Shown piece by piece: positions 52,140 through 60,830 of a DNA stretch of 64,000 bases (positions within the stretch are counted from its first letter, which is position 1; the number at the start of each line of letters is the position of its first letter). The stretch spans positions 868,001 through 932,000 of the forward strand of contig NZ_CP159814.1 in the NCBI RefSeq assembly GCF_047722505.1, in the 5' to 3' direction. Below the pieces are notes generated by a model. That model had not been told where the DNA came from. It saw nothing but the letters and a program-made list of their open reading frames with translations, and did no database searches. This DNA comes from Pelagibacter sp047722505. GTDB lineage: Bacteria > Pseudomonadota > Alphaproteobacteria > Pelagibacterales > Pelagibacteraceae. A program made the position numbers and the translations under genes.

Positions 52140-53252
52140 TTATTGTTTTGGAAAATAATCTTTCAATCCACCTTCTCTATAAACATCTGCAGTACAACAA
52201 TGAAGTCCGCCACCAAATGCATAGGCATCTCTCATGTCTACTGGTATTACTTCCATACCTAATTTATTTAATTGTTCTGATTGATATACTTCACTTTTTT
52301 CAACACACACAGTTTTAGGATCAAGAACTAATACATTCATTGATAACCATGTTGACGAATAACAAAGTGCAGGTGGTTCATTATGAGCTGGTTGTGCACT
52401 ATCAATTATTTCCCATCCATTATCTTCAAATAATTTTCTTTGTTCTTTTGGAAGTCTTCTCTGAGGATTATTAATAATTAACCCTTCTTTAATTGGAGTA
52501 AAAGTTGCATCTATATGAATTGGGTATGGGTCACCTGGAAAATTAACAGCATGAACTCTATGGTCTTTATAATGTCTTTTTAACCAATCAATTCCTTTTA
52601 GATTGGTTGTAAAACCATGCTGAACAACAAGATCTTTACCAAACCTTAAAACATCTGCAGCATCAAATAAAGCTTCCTCCTCAGTAGTTACAAAAAACTT
52701 ATCTTCGGTCCATTCTAATCTTTTTTGAATTCCAATTTTATCTGATAAATAATCTTTTCTATAATCTGCATCCGTTAATCTTGGTTTAGGAGCTGCTTCG
52801 TGTCTCATATTAGGATCTTCATCGTAATATTTTTTTAACAAGGGTCTGTAACATAGATATTCGAACCATCTACATCTATAGCTCATCGTTGCTTCTAAAA
52901 TTTCACTTCCAACAGTTAATAAAACATCTCTAGGTGGCATGCAGCCAAACATTGTATCTGCTTCCCAATCAGGAGTTGATGTTTTTTTATTAAAATCTAT
53001 TGGATCTGGTCTGTCTACTTTAATGCCTCTTTTAATTAACATGTTTGAAAAATCATCTAACAACTGATTTGCTTTATCAACTGTATCTTTCATTCTTGGT
53101 CCAAACTGACCACGCATATCAGAATCTTCAGGAACCTTAGCGTCCAAAGCTGGCTCTGGTGCTGGAATACAAGTCCCATCTGCCTTACCAACAATTACAT
53201 GCTTTAAAGGATCCCATTCATTCCAACTATTTACTACAGTTTTTTCACTCAT
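52140..53252 (-). CDS. Arginine:glycine amidinotransferase-like protein
   Basis: 370 aa. It is colinear with vertebrate GATM: NSWNEWDPLKHVIVGKADG at the start, RPDPIDFNKKTSTPDWE, VGSEILEATMSYRCRWFEYLCYRPLLKKYY, AAPKPRL, and the catalytic His in YPIHIDATF and Cys in FGGGLHCCTADVYREG (Cys near residue 352). GATM moves the amidino group from arginine to glycine, giving guanidinoacetate and ornithine. The gene follows creatinase by 2 nt. The acceptor amine in this organism is not known; other amidinotransferases use different acceptors. Confidence 0.85.
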   Translation of the reverse strand: MSEKTVVNSWNEWDPLKHVIVGKADGTCIPAPEPALDAKVPEDSDMRGQFGPRMKDTVDKANQLLDDFSNMLIKRGIKVDRPDPIDFNKKTSTPDWEADTMFGCMPPRDVLLTVGSEILEATMSYRCRWFEYLCYRPLLKKYYDEDPNMRHEAAPKPRLTDADYRKDYLSDKIGIQKRLEWTEDKFFVTTEEEALFDAADVLRFGKDLVVQHGFTTNLKGIDWLKRHYKDHRVHAVNFPGDPYPIHIDATFTPIKEGLIINNPQRRLPKEQRKLFEDNGWEIIDSAQPAHNEPPALCYSSTWLSMNVLVLDPKTVCVEKSEVYQSEQLNKLGMEVIPVDMRDAYAFGGGLHCCTADVYREGGLKDYFPKQ

Positions 53253-53255
53253 AAT

Positions 53256-54473
53256 TTATGATTTCACAATATTATGTTCTGGGCCAAAAGGAAACTTAGT
53301 AATATTTTCAGCATTATCTTTTCTTATAACTAGGATGTCATGTTCTCTATAACCTCCAGCTCCTGGTTTTCCATCAGGTATCATGATCATAGGCTCCATA
53401 GAAACAACCATATTTTCTTCTAAGACAGTATCTATGTCCTCTCGTAATTCTAATCCTGCTTCTCTTCCATAAAAATGTGACAATACTCCAAAAGAATGCC
53501 CATAACCAAACGTTCGGTAATGAAGGTAACCAAGCTCAGCAAAGAGCTCGTTCAACTCATGGCAGATAGCAGAACATTTTACACCTGGTTTAATTAACTC
53601 TAGTCCTCTTTTATGAACCTTAACATTTGCTTCCCAAGCTTTTAAAGAAGCATCATCAATTTTTTCTACAAAAAGAGTTCTCTCTAGAGCTGTGTAATAT
53701 CCTGAAATCATAGGAAAGGTGTTTAAAGAAAGAATATCTCCTGCTTCTAATTTTCTATTAGTCTTTGGGTTATGTGCACCATCTGTATTTAATCCAGACT
53801 GAAACCAAACCCAGGTATCCATATATTCAGCATCAGGGTAAGTTTTTGCAATTTCACGCTCCATTTTATCTCTACCTGCTATTGCAATTTCAAGCTCACT
53901 TTCTCCTACTTTAATATTCTTTACGATCTCTTCACCCCCAAGATCAGCAATTCTTGCACCATTTTTGATAATTTCTATTTCTTCATCAGATTTTATCATC
54001 CTCAGTTGCATTAAATCTTTAGAAACATCTCTAAAAACTGAAAAAGTAAAAATAGACGTAAGCTTTTCTTTTACATCCAGGGTTACATGATCATTTTCAA
54101 TACCAATATTTTTAGGAGGTTCGTCTCTTCCAATAATTGCAACTATTGCTTTTAAATAATTGTCTCTTTTCCAATCAGTATAAATTATATTATCACCATG
54201 AGATCTGCGCCAGGGTTGGCTTGCATCTATGTTCGCAGAAATTGTTGAAATTTTATTAGCCGTTATAACACAACCATAAGGTCTACCAAAAGAACAATAA
54301 ATAAACCCTGTATAATAAGCAATATTGTGCATTGAAGTTAAAATAATCATATCAAGATTATTTTTACTCATTGTAGTTCTTAAATTAATTAATCGTCTTT
54401 GATATTCTTGATCTGTGAAAGGTAGTTTAGCCTTCTCACCATTTTTTAAATTAAAAAAATCTGGTCTTTCCAT
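53256..54473 (-). CDS. Creatinase (creatine amidinohydrolase) homologue
   Basis: 405 aa, M24 pita-bread fold. Near-identical blocks to Pseudomonas creatinase as remembered: ASQPWRRSHGDNIIYTDWKRDN, MDTWVWFQSGLNTDGAHNP (catalytic His), LSLNTFPMISGYYTALERTLF, LHYRTFGYGHSFGVLSHFYGREAGLELREDIDTVLEENMVVSMEPMIMIPDG. Creatinase makes sarcosine and urea from creatine without a metal. It sits between a DMT transporter and an amidinotransferase. No creatininase, sarcosine oxidase or urease is nearby. The related substrate guanidinoacetate cannot be excluded. Confidence 0.85.
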   Translation of the reverse strand: MERPDFFNLKNGEKAKLPFTDQEYQRRLINLRTTMSKNNLDMIILTSMHNIAYYTGFIYCSFGRPYGCVITANKISTISANIDASQPWRRSHGDNIIYTDWKRDNYLKAIVAIIGRDEPPKNIGIENDHVTLDVKEKLTSIFTFSVFRDVSKDLMQLRMIKSDEEIEIIKNGARIADLGGEEIVKNIKVGESELEIAIAGRDKMEREIAKTYPDAEYMDTWVWFQSGLNTDGAHNPKTNRKLEAGDILSLNTFPMISGYYTALERTLFVEKIDDASLKAWEANVKVHKRGLELIKPGVKCSAICHELNELFAELGYLHYRTFGYGHSFGVLSHFYGREAGLELREDIDTVLEENMVVSMEPMIMIPDGKPGAGGYREHDILVIRKDNAENITKFPFGPEHNIVKS

Positions 54474-54478
54474 CTTAA

Positions 54479-55384
54479 TTAATTAAGGGCAATAAACCGT
54501 CTATTAGTTTTAATTGTAAGACTATAATAAATGATAGACATAAAAAGGAAGAAGCCTCCTATTATCGTATTAGTCGACGGTATTTCATTAATTCCTAAAA
54601 TTGGAATCCATACCCAAAATATACCACCTATAACTTCAGTTAATGACAACAAAGTTAATTCTGCTGCTGGTATAGCTTTTGATCCAATAGAATATAAAAT
54701 TAAACCCATGCAGACTAACGTTCCATGTATAGAAAATAATGCTCCATTATAACTTGTGGATAGAAAAACCATATCATTAGTTAAGATAACTATTGCAGCA
54801 ACTACAAAGCAGAATAAACCTGCAAATGCTACAGTTGTAAATTTTGGTGTTTCTTTATTCCATCTTAAGGTTACTGAAAAAACAGAAAAACCAATTGAAG
54901 AAGTCATTCCAAATATTAGTCCTAGTAAAGAATTTTTTTCTGTATTACCAAAAGCTATTATTATTATTCCAACTGTTGCAATAAATATAGCTATCCAAAC
55001 ATTTAATGAAATTTTTTCTTTTAAAAATAAAAAACCTAGTAAGGCTGTAAAAAAAGGCATGGCAGCTAAGCAAAGCAAAGTAACAGCAGCACTGGTATTT
55101 GTAATCGAGTAAATGAAGGTTATCATTGCAATACCTAGTCCAGTTCCACCAATGATACCCGAAATTCCAATTTTTAAATAATTCTTATAAAAATCTTTTC
55201 CTTCCTCAAAGAAAAGGTAAAGATTTAAAATCAAAAAGATTGTAAGGCCACGTGCAAAAATATATTGCCATGGAACTAAATTTGGCTCATTCATATATCG
55301 AACAACTAAAGGTCCAAAGGACCATATAAGACCCGCTAATAGAACTACTGGGATTGCAATTTTTTCATTTTTTAACTCAAGCAT
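54479..55384 (-). CDS. EamA/DMT family permease
   Basis: 301 aa with about ten membrane segments and two EamA repeats (IWSFGPLVVRYMNEPNLVPWQYIFARGLTIF; PAAELTLLSLTEVIGGIFWVWIPI). It is the first gene of the creatinase cassette, 5 nt before the creatinase gene, so it probably moves a substrate or product of that pathway. The substrate is not known. Confidence 0.85.
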   Translation of the reverse strand: MLELKNEKIAIPVVLLAGLIWSFGPLVVRYMNEPNLVPWQYIFARGLTIFLILNLYLFFEEGKDFYKNYLKIGISGIIGGTGLGIAMITFIYSITNTSAAVTLLCLAAMPFFTALLGFLFLKEKISLNVWIAIFIATVGIIIIAFGNTEKNSLLGLIFGMTSSIGFSVFSVTLRWNKETPKFTTVAFAGLFCFVVAAIVILTNDMVFLSTSYNGALFSIHGTLVCMGLILYSIGSKAIPAAELTLLSLTEVIGGIFWVWIPILGINEIPSTNTIIGGFFLFMSIIYYSLTIKTNRRFIALN

Positions 55385-55432
55385 TGAGGGATATTTAATA
55401 GTAATTATTTTGTACTACAATAAAAATGAGAT

Positions 55433-56680
55433 CTATTTAAAGATATTAATATTTGACCCAATTGGAGAGTAACAATCAATTAACTCTCCTTTTTTGAATA
55501 TAGACTGCCCATCTTTGAATAGACCCCACACATTTGACTCTACAAATGATTTAATTCTGAAAGATTCTTGACCTTTTAAAACCTCTATCTCTATTTTTCC
55601 ATCATTAGTTGAAGTTAACTTAGCTTTTAAAAATCTAATAATCTTTTTACTCTTTAGATAATTATCTTTTAATTTAGCTTTAAATGGTTTTTCAACCATA
55701 ACACCAAGAATATTAAGCAGATAAGGATAAACAAAAAATCTAAAGCAAGCAGATGAAGAAATAGGATTACCAGGTAGCCCAAAAATAGCTTTTTCTGTTT
55801 TATAGAATTTTGCAAACAATACTGGCTTACCAGGTCTAATCGAAACACCTTTAAAAAAATTAGATAAACTAAATTTTTTGATTATGTGTGGAACAAAATC
55901 ATGTTTACCAGCAGATACCGCACCTGATGTAATTATAATATCTATTTTAGATTTAAAACTTTTTTCTATTTTTTTTTGAAAAAGTTTTTCATCCTTATCC
56001 CTTAAAACTCCACCATCTATAAAATTAAATAAAAAATTACTAGATAAAGACTTAATATAATAACTATTAGAGTTTCTAACTTTCCAGTTAGCAATATTTT
56101 TATTATTAGAAATTTCATTTCCTGTCGAAAAAAATAAAATATTAGGCTTCTTTTTAACTTTAATGTTTACTATGCCTAACGTTTTAAAAGCTAATATATG
56201 AGAAGGTTGAATTATGGTCCCTTTTCGAATTATCAAGTCTCTTTTTTTATAATCTGATCCAGCATATCTGATGTGTTGGTTATTTTTTATTTTTTCATTA
56301 ATTAAAATAAATTTTCTATTTTTACTAAAAATAATTTTTTCGATTGGAATGACAGTATCAAAATTTTTAGGTATAAGTGCACCTGTCATCACTTCAACAG
56401 CTTCAAACTTATTTATTTTTTTTAAAGATGGATTATCTCCCGCAGATATAGTCTTTAAAATTTTAAAGTTTTGTGAATTATTTTTATTTAACTTACTTGT
56501 TTCTTTTGAGTTAATAGCAAAACCATCAAATGCAGCATTAGTACCTGCAGGATAATTTATAGTTGAATAGATATCAAATACATTAATCCTATTTAATGAC
56601 TTTGATGAATTAATAATTTCATCTTTAATTTTTATCTTTGATTTTATTAAAATTTTCTTAGCTTCTTTATAAGTAATCAT
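55433..56680 (-). CDS. moeA: Molybdopterin molybdenumtransferase MoeA
   Basis: Inserts molybdate into adenylated molybdopterin. 415 aa: YPAGTNAAFDGFAI at the start, GDNPSLKKINKFEAVEVMTGALIPKNFDTVIPIE, FFSTGNEI, TSGAVSAGKHDFVPHII and FGLPGNPISSSACFRFFVYP. It is 1 nt from mobA. Both feed the molybdenum cofactor used by the formate dehydrogenase further down. Confidence 0.95.
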   Translation of the reverse strand: MITYKEAKKILIKSKIKIKDEIINSSKSLNRINVFDIYSTINYPAGTNAAFDGFAINSKETSKLNKNNSQNFKILKTISAGDNPSLKKINKFEAVEVMTGALIPKNFDTVIPIEKIIFSKNRKFILINEKIKNNQHIRYAGSDYKKRDLIIRKGTIIQPSHILAFKTLGIVNIKVKKKPNILFFSTGNEISNNKNIANWKVRNSNSYYIKSLSSNFLFNFIDGGVLRDKDEKLFQKKIEKSFKSKIDIIITSGAVSAGKHDFVPHIIKKFSLSNFFKGVSIRPGKPVLFAKFYKTEKAIFGLPGNPISSSACFRFFVYPYLLNILGVMVEKPFKAKLKDNYLKSKKIIRFLKAKLTSTNDGKIEIEVLKGQESFRIKSFVESNVWGLFKDGQSIFKKGELIDCYSPIGSNINIFK

Positions 56681-56681
56681 T

Positions 56682-57293
56682 TTAATTTTTTTTTAGTATT
56701 TTTTTTGCTTCTTCTAAATCTTCTTTAGTATTTATGTTAAAAAAAGGATCAAATTTTTTAGGTTCAATATCAATTGTTTTTACCCCTATTTTATTTGCCC
56801 AATCCTCTACTTTTCTAAAATTATTATTAATCAAATCATTTTCAAGTGGTTTTAATAATTCAATTGACCATAGGCCAAAAATATTGTGCCTTTTGTTGTT
56901 TGACTTAACAAAATACAACAGGCTATCTTTTAGTTTAATTCTTTTTTGATATTCATCAATAATTGATGTTTCAAAAAAAGGTGTGTCTGATGGAAATGTT
57001 GCAATCCACTGATATAATTTTTGATTTTCTTTAACCCATTTCATTGCACTCAGAACTCCTGCTAATGGTCCAAAGTCATCAAAACAATCAGGAATTATTG
57101 TTACATTTTTTATTTTTTTTGTATCTATACTGTGACTTGAGACAATAAGTATCTCCTCATATCTATTGTTAATTTTTAGTAAAACGTGTTCTAACAATGT
57201 TTTATCACCAAGTTTTGTCTGGTTTTTATCTTCGCCAAATCTCTTTGACTTTCCACCAGCTAGCACAACAGCTAAAATATTGTTATCTTCCAT
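56682..57293 (-). CDS. mobA: Molybdenum cofactor guanylyltransferase MobA
   Basis: Attaches GMP to the molybdenum cofactor to give the bis-MGD form that formate dehydrogenases need. N-terminal VVLAGGKSKRFGEDKNQTKLGDKTLLEHVL is the GTP-binding loop; IIPDCFDDFGPLAGVLSAM and TFPSDTPFF follow. 203 aa, typical. It is divergent from the NifU-like gene (44-nt gap). Confidence 0.93.
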   Translation of the reverse strand: MEDNNILAVVLAGGKSKRFGEDKNQTKLGDKTLLEHVLLKINNRYEEILIVSSHSIDTKKIKNVTIIPDCFDDFGPLAGVLSAMKWVKENQKLYQWIATFPSDTPFFETSIIDEYQKRIKLKDSLLYFVKSNNKRHNIFGLWSIELLKPLENDLINNNFRKVEDWANKIGVKTIDIEPKKFDPFFNINTKEDLEEAKKILKKN

Positions 57294-57336
57294 AAATCAA
57301 AATATAAAACATTAATCTCTTAATTAAAGAATTAAA

Positions 57337-57747
57337 ATGGACTTAGAAATTTTAGAAATTGCATCTAATACCGAAAACCACAAAGTGCTTAAAAAGCATA
57401 CACATCAATCAAGGAACAAGAACCCTTTATGTGGTGATGAAATGGAAATTAGTTTAATAGTTAAAAACAATATTGTTCAAGATATGGGATATCAATGTAG
57501 ATCATGCGTGTACTGCCAGGCCTCTGTCAGTTTGCTTTCAAGGTGGGTTATGCAAGCATCAATAGAAAAAATTTCAGATTTTGTCTCAAAAGCTGATTTT
57601 TTCTTTAATGAAAATTTTGATCAATTAAAAAAAATTAATATAAAAGACTTAAAAGACTTTAAAAAAATAATGAATTCAAAAAATATTTCTAGAAAAGAAT
57701 GTTTATTGCTTCCTTTTAAAACTCTTTCAAAAGCCCTAAAGCTTTAA
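57337..57747 (+). CDS. NifU/SufU-like Fe-S cluster scaffold
   Basis: 136 aa. PLCGDEMEISL and CRSCVYCQASVSLLSRWV give the first two ligand Cys of the IscU fold, and the C-terminal SRKECLLLPFKTLSKALKL carries the third (as in SufU, RxxCxxLPxxxLxxAL). Such proteins assemble Fe-S clusters. It heads the plus-strand formate dehydrogenase region (HPP, fdhD, fdsGB, fdhA), so a dedicated role in loading FDH clusters is plausible but inferred. Confidence 0.8.
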   Translation: MDLEILEIASNTENHKVLKKHTHQSRNKNPLCGDEMEISLIVKNNIVQDMGYQCRSCVYCQASVSLLSRWVMQASIEKISDFVSKADFFFNENFDQLKKINIKDLKDFKKIMNSKNISRKECLLLPFKTLSKALKL

Positions 57748-57776
57748 AACAACACTAACAGTAAAGATAAAAATAT

Positions 57777-58262
57777 ATGATAAATACAATAAAAGAAAAT
57801 TTTAATAGAGCTCTTTATGCTTTAATCTTTTCAATAATTACAATTGGAACTCTTTCATTCTTAAGTTTTGAAACTCCTTATGGATTGTTTTTAGCTGGAT
57901 CATTTGGTTCTTCTATGGTTTTACTTTTTGGATATCCAGAAAGTCCTTTTGCTCAACCCAAAAATGTTTTTTTTGGACACTTAGTAACATCTGTAGTTGG
58001 TGTATTAATTTTAAAGTTCCTTCCAGTTGATCAATTTTTACAAATTGCTATTGCTGTAGGTCTTGGTATTTTTGTAATGATACTACTTGGTGTAACTCAC
58101 CCTCCAGCAGGTGGAAATCCTATTGTTATAATACTTGGTGCAGTTTCTTATGATTTTTTATTAAATCCAATTATTTTTGGTTCTATAATAATAATTGTTT
58201 ACGCAATTATTCTAAATCGTTTCATTTTAAAGAAAAACTACCCAAGTAGTTGGAAAAGCTAA
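57777..58262 (+). CDS. HPP family membrane protein
   Basis: 161 aa with about four or five membrane segments. The HPP signature is in LGVTHPPAGGNPIVIILGAVSYDFL. Members are thought to be membrane transporters (nitrite in plastids); the substrate here is not known. It lies between the NifU-like gene (29-nt gap) and fdhD, and so may support formate metabolism. Confidence 0.85.
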   Translation: MINTIKENFNRALYALIFSIITIGTLSFLSFETPYGLFLAGSFGSSMVLLFGYPESPFAQPKNVFFGHLVTSVVGVLILKFLPVDQFLQIAIAVGLGIFVMILLGVTHPPAGGNPIVIILGAVSYDFLLNPIIFGSIIIIVYAIILNRFILKKNYPSSWKS

Positions 58263-58280
58263 TCTTTTCACTATTTCAAA

Positions 58281-58308
58281 TTTAGCCAGTTTAAATATAC
58301 TGGCTAAA
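58281..58308 (+). promoter_or_regulatory. Hairpin covering fdhD start region
   Basis: TTTAGCCAGT at 58281-58290 and ACTGGCTAAA at 58299-58308 form a perfect 10-bp stem with an 8-nt loop. The right arm ends at the A of the fdhD ATG, and no Shine-Dalgarno is seen. There is no U-run after it, so an intrinsic terminator for the HPP gene is unlikely. It could restrain fdhD translation. Confidence 0.65.
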
Positions 58309-59150
58309 TGAATTCTAATTATAAAGTCATAAAATTTAGATCTAATAATTCAGAAGAGGTTAATGATCAAATATCCATTGAAGAACCACTTCAGATAATA
58401 CTTAAATATAAAGATAAAGAAAATTGGATAGAAAATACTATATCTGTTACAATGAGAACGCCTGGAGATGATGAAGATTTAGTTGCTGGCTTTCTCTTTA
58501 ATGAAAGAGTAATTGAAAAAATTAGCCATATAGAAAATATTGAAGCTAGTGGTGAGGCTGCTGGACAATATAAATTACAAAATAAAATTATTGTTACAAT
58601 AAACAATTCAGAGAATATAGATATTGATAAGATTAAAAGAAATTTTTTGACTAATTCTTCATGTGGTGTGTGTGGAAAAACATCTCTTGAATCTTTAGAG
58701 ATTATTAAGAAAGATAAAATATTAAAATCTATCCCTAAAATACCACATAAAATTATAATGAAATCTCCAGATATATTAAGACAAAACCAATCTGAATTTT
58801 CAAAGACTGGTGGCATTCATGCTAGTGGGCTATTTAATGCAAGTGGAGAAATTATTGCCTTAAAAGAGGATGTAGGAAGACATAATGCTTTGGACAAGCT
58901 AATTGGATTTGTCTTAAAAGATAATTTACTTGATAATAGTTCTCAATTTCTAACCTGTTCTGGAAGGCTCAACTTTGACCTTGTTCAAAAGGCGCTCATG
59001 GCAAATATAGGTGTCTTGATTGGTGTAGGTGCGCCAACCAGTCTCGCTATAGATTTAGCTAATAAGTTTGACATGACATTAGTTGGTTTTGTAAAAGAGG
59101 ATAGCTTTAATATTTATAGTAATAATGAGAGAATTATAATAAAAAATTAA
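58308..59150 (+). CDS. fdhD: Formate dehydrogenase accessory sulfurtransferase FdhD
   Basis: 280 aa. FdhD transfers sulfur to the Mo/W cofactor of formate dehydrogenase; the conserved CxxC is in SSCGVCGKTSLESL. MRTPGDDEDLVAGFLFNERVI, TGGIHASGLFNASGEIIALKEDVGRHNALDK and GAPTSLAIDLA complete the family pattern. It lies 21 nt upstream of fdsGB. Confidence 0.95.
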   Translation: MNSNYKVIKFRSNNSEEVNDQISIEEPLQIILKYKDKENWIENTISVTMRTPGDDEDLVAGFLFNERVIEKISHIENIEASGEAAGQYKLQNKIIVTINNSENIDIDKIKRNFLTNSSCGVCGKTSLESLEIIKKDKILKSIPKIPHKIIMKSPDILRQNQSEFSKTGGIHASGLFNASGEIIALKEDVGRHNALDKLIGFVLKDNLLDNSSQFLTCSGRLNFDLVQKALMANIGVLIGVGAPTSLAIDLANKFDMTLVGFVKEDSFNIYSNNERIIIKN

Positions 59151-59171
59151 AAAATTTTAACAGGGTAAAAT

Positions 59172-60830
59172 GTGTCAAAAAATATAAGTAACTTATCAGG
59201 CAGAATTGGTTTAAAGAAAAATCTATTTGAGAAAATCTCTGAAAGATCGCTAAACTCTAAAGATGCAAGTGGCATTCAAGAAATAGCTAATGAATATCAT
59301 ATGGGTGTATCTACTATTCATGGTGCAGAAAGTTTTTATGAATTTTTAAGACCATCTCATAGAGCAAAGAAAGCCTTTGTTTGTAATGGAAGTGCTTGCA
59401 TGTGCTCTGGAACACAAGAACCTTTAAAAAAAAAATTAAAAGAAAAATTAGGTGATGACAAGGTTGGTGAAATGTTTTGTCTTGGTCACTGTTATGAAAA
59501 TAAAGCGTTTCATTATGATGGTGAAAACTATGCTGGGAATGACATTGATAAAATTGATGAAATAATTAAAGGAGATAAAATTGAACAGGAAAAATTTTTC
59601 TCAAAAAGTTTTGCTTCAACAAGTTTTTTAATGGATGATAAGCTTTCAAATTTAGATCAATTTAAAGATGTTTTAAATAAGTTTATCAATACAGATAAAC
59701 AAGAAATTATAAAATCATTACTAGATTCAAATTTAACAGGTAGAGGTGGTGCTGGTTTTCCAGCTGGAATGAAGTGGGATTTTTGTAGAAAAGCAGAATC
59801 TGAAAAAAAATATGTTATCTGTAATGCTGATGAAGGAGACTCTGGTGCATTTTCTGATAGATACTTATTAGAAGATCAACCACTTAAAGTTTTATTTGGA
59901 ATGATCATTTGTGGTTATGTTATTGGAAGTGATGAGGGTGTTTTATATATAAGAGGTGAATATCCAAAATCTATTGAAGCAATAAATGGATGTATTAATT
60001 CTTTAAAAAAAGAAGGTTTATTAGGTGAAAATATTCTTGGAACAAATTTTTCTTTTGATCTAAATATTTGTATAGGACAAGGAGCGTACATATGTGGAGA
60101 AGAAACAGCTTTAATAGCATCAATTGAAGGAAGAAGAGCAGAAGTTGATGTCAGACCACCCTTCCCTGTTACTGAAGGACTTTATAAAAAACCAACAGTT
60201 GTTAACAATGTTGAAACTTTAGCTGCGGCTACTGGTATACTTATTAATGGAGCTGATAAATTTTCAGCAATTGGAAATAAAAAATCTGCAGGTACAAAAT
60301 TAGTTTGTTTTGATAGTTTTTTTAATAATCCTGGTGTTTACGAAGTCGAAATGGGAACTCCAATGAAAAAAGTTTTAAATGATATTGGTGGAGGTTTTAA
60401 AGAACCTATCAAAGCACTACAAATTGGTGGACCATTAGGTGGGGTTATACCAATTTCTGAAGTAGAAAAATTAAATCTAGATTTTCAAGAGTTTACTGCC
60501 GCTGGTTTCATGTTGGGACACGCAAGTATAGTAAGCATTCCAAAAGATTTCCCGATGGTTGATTATATTCATCATTTATTTGAATTCACAGCTGAAGAGT
60601 CATGTGGAAAATGCTTCCCAGGTAGACTTGGTTCTTACCGTGGTAAGGAAATGTTTGATCAAGCAAAAAATAAAACTGCTAAAATTCCATTAAAGCTATT
60701 AAATGAACTGCTAGTAACAATGAAAAAAGGCTGTTTATGTGCTTTATGTGGTGCAATACCTACTCCAATCATGAATATATTAAAATATTTTGGTGATGAA
60801 ATGAAGGATGATATGGTCAAAGATAATTAA
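59172..60830 (+). CDS. NAD-dependent formate dehydrogenase, fused gamma-beta subunit
   Basis: 552 aa from a GTG at 59172. The N-terminal about 140 residues form a NuoE/FdsG-like thioredoxin-fold [2Fe-2S] domain (CNGSACMCS and CLGHCYENKA). Then comes a NuoF/FdsB-like part with the FMN loop (GRGGAGFPAGMKWDF), NADH site (CNADEGDSGAFSDRYLLEDQP) and 4Fe-4S ligands (ESCGKCFPGR and CLCALCG). It passes electrons from FdhA to NAD. The fusion replaces separate FdsG and FdsB. It overlaps fdhA by 1 nt. Confidence 0.93.
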   Translation: MSKNISNLSGRIGLKKNLFEKISERSLNSKDASGIQEIANEYHMGVSTIHGAESFYEFLRPSHRAKKAFVCNGSACMCSGTQEPLKKKLKEKLGDDKVGEMFCLGHCYENKAFHYDGENYAGNDIDKIDEIIKGDKIEQEKFFSKSFASTSFLMDDKLSNLDQFKDVLNKFINTDKQEIIKSLLDSNLTGRGGAGFPAGMKWDFCRKAESEKKYVICNADEGDSGAFSDRYLLEDQPLKVLFGMIICGYVIGSDEGVLYIRGEYPKSIEAINGCINSLKKEGLLGENILGTNFSFDLNICIGQGAYICGEETALIASIEGRRAEVDVRPPFPVTEGLYKKPTVVNNVETLAAATGILINGADKFSAIGNKKSAGTKLVCFDSFFNNPGVYEVEMGTPMKKVLNDIGGGFKEPIKALQIGGPLGGVIPISEVEKLNLDFQEFTAAGFMLGHASIVSIPKDFPMVDYIHHLFEFTAEESCGKCFPGRLGSYRGKEMFDQAKNKTAKIPLKLLNELLVTMKKGCLCALCGAIPTPIMNILKYFGDEMKDDMVKDN

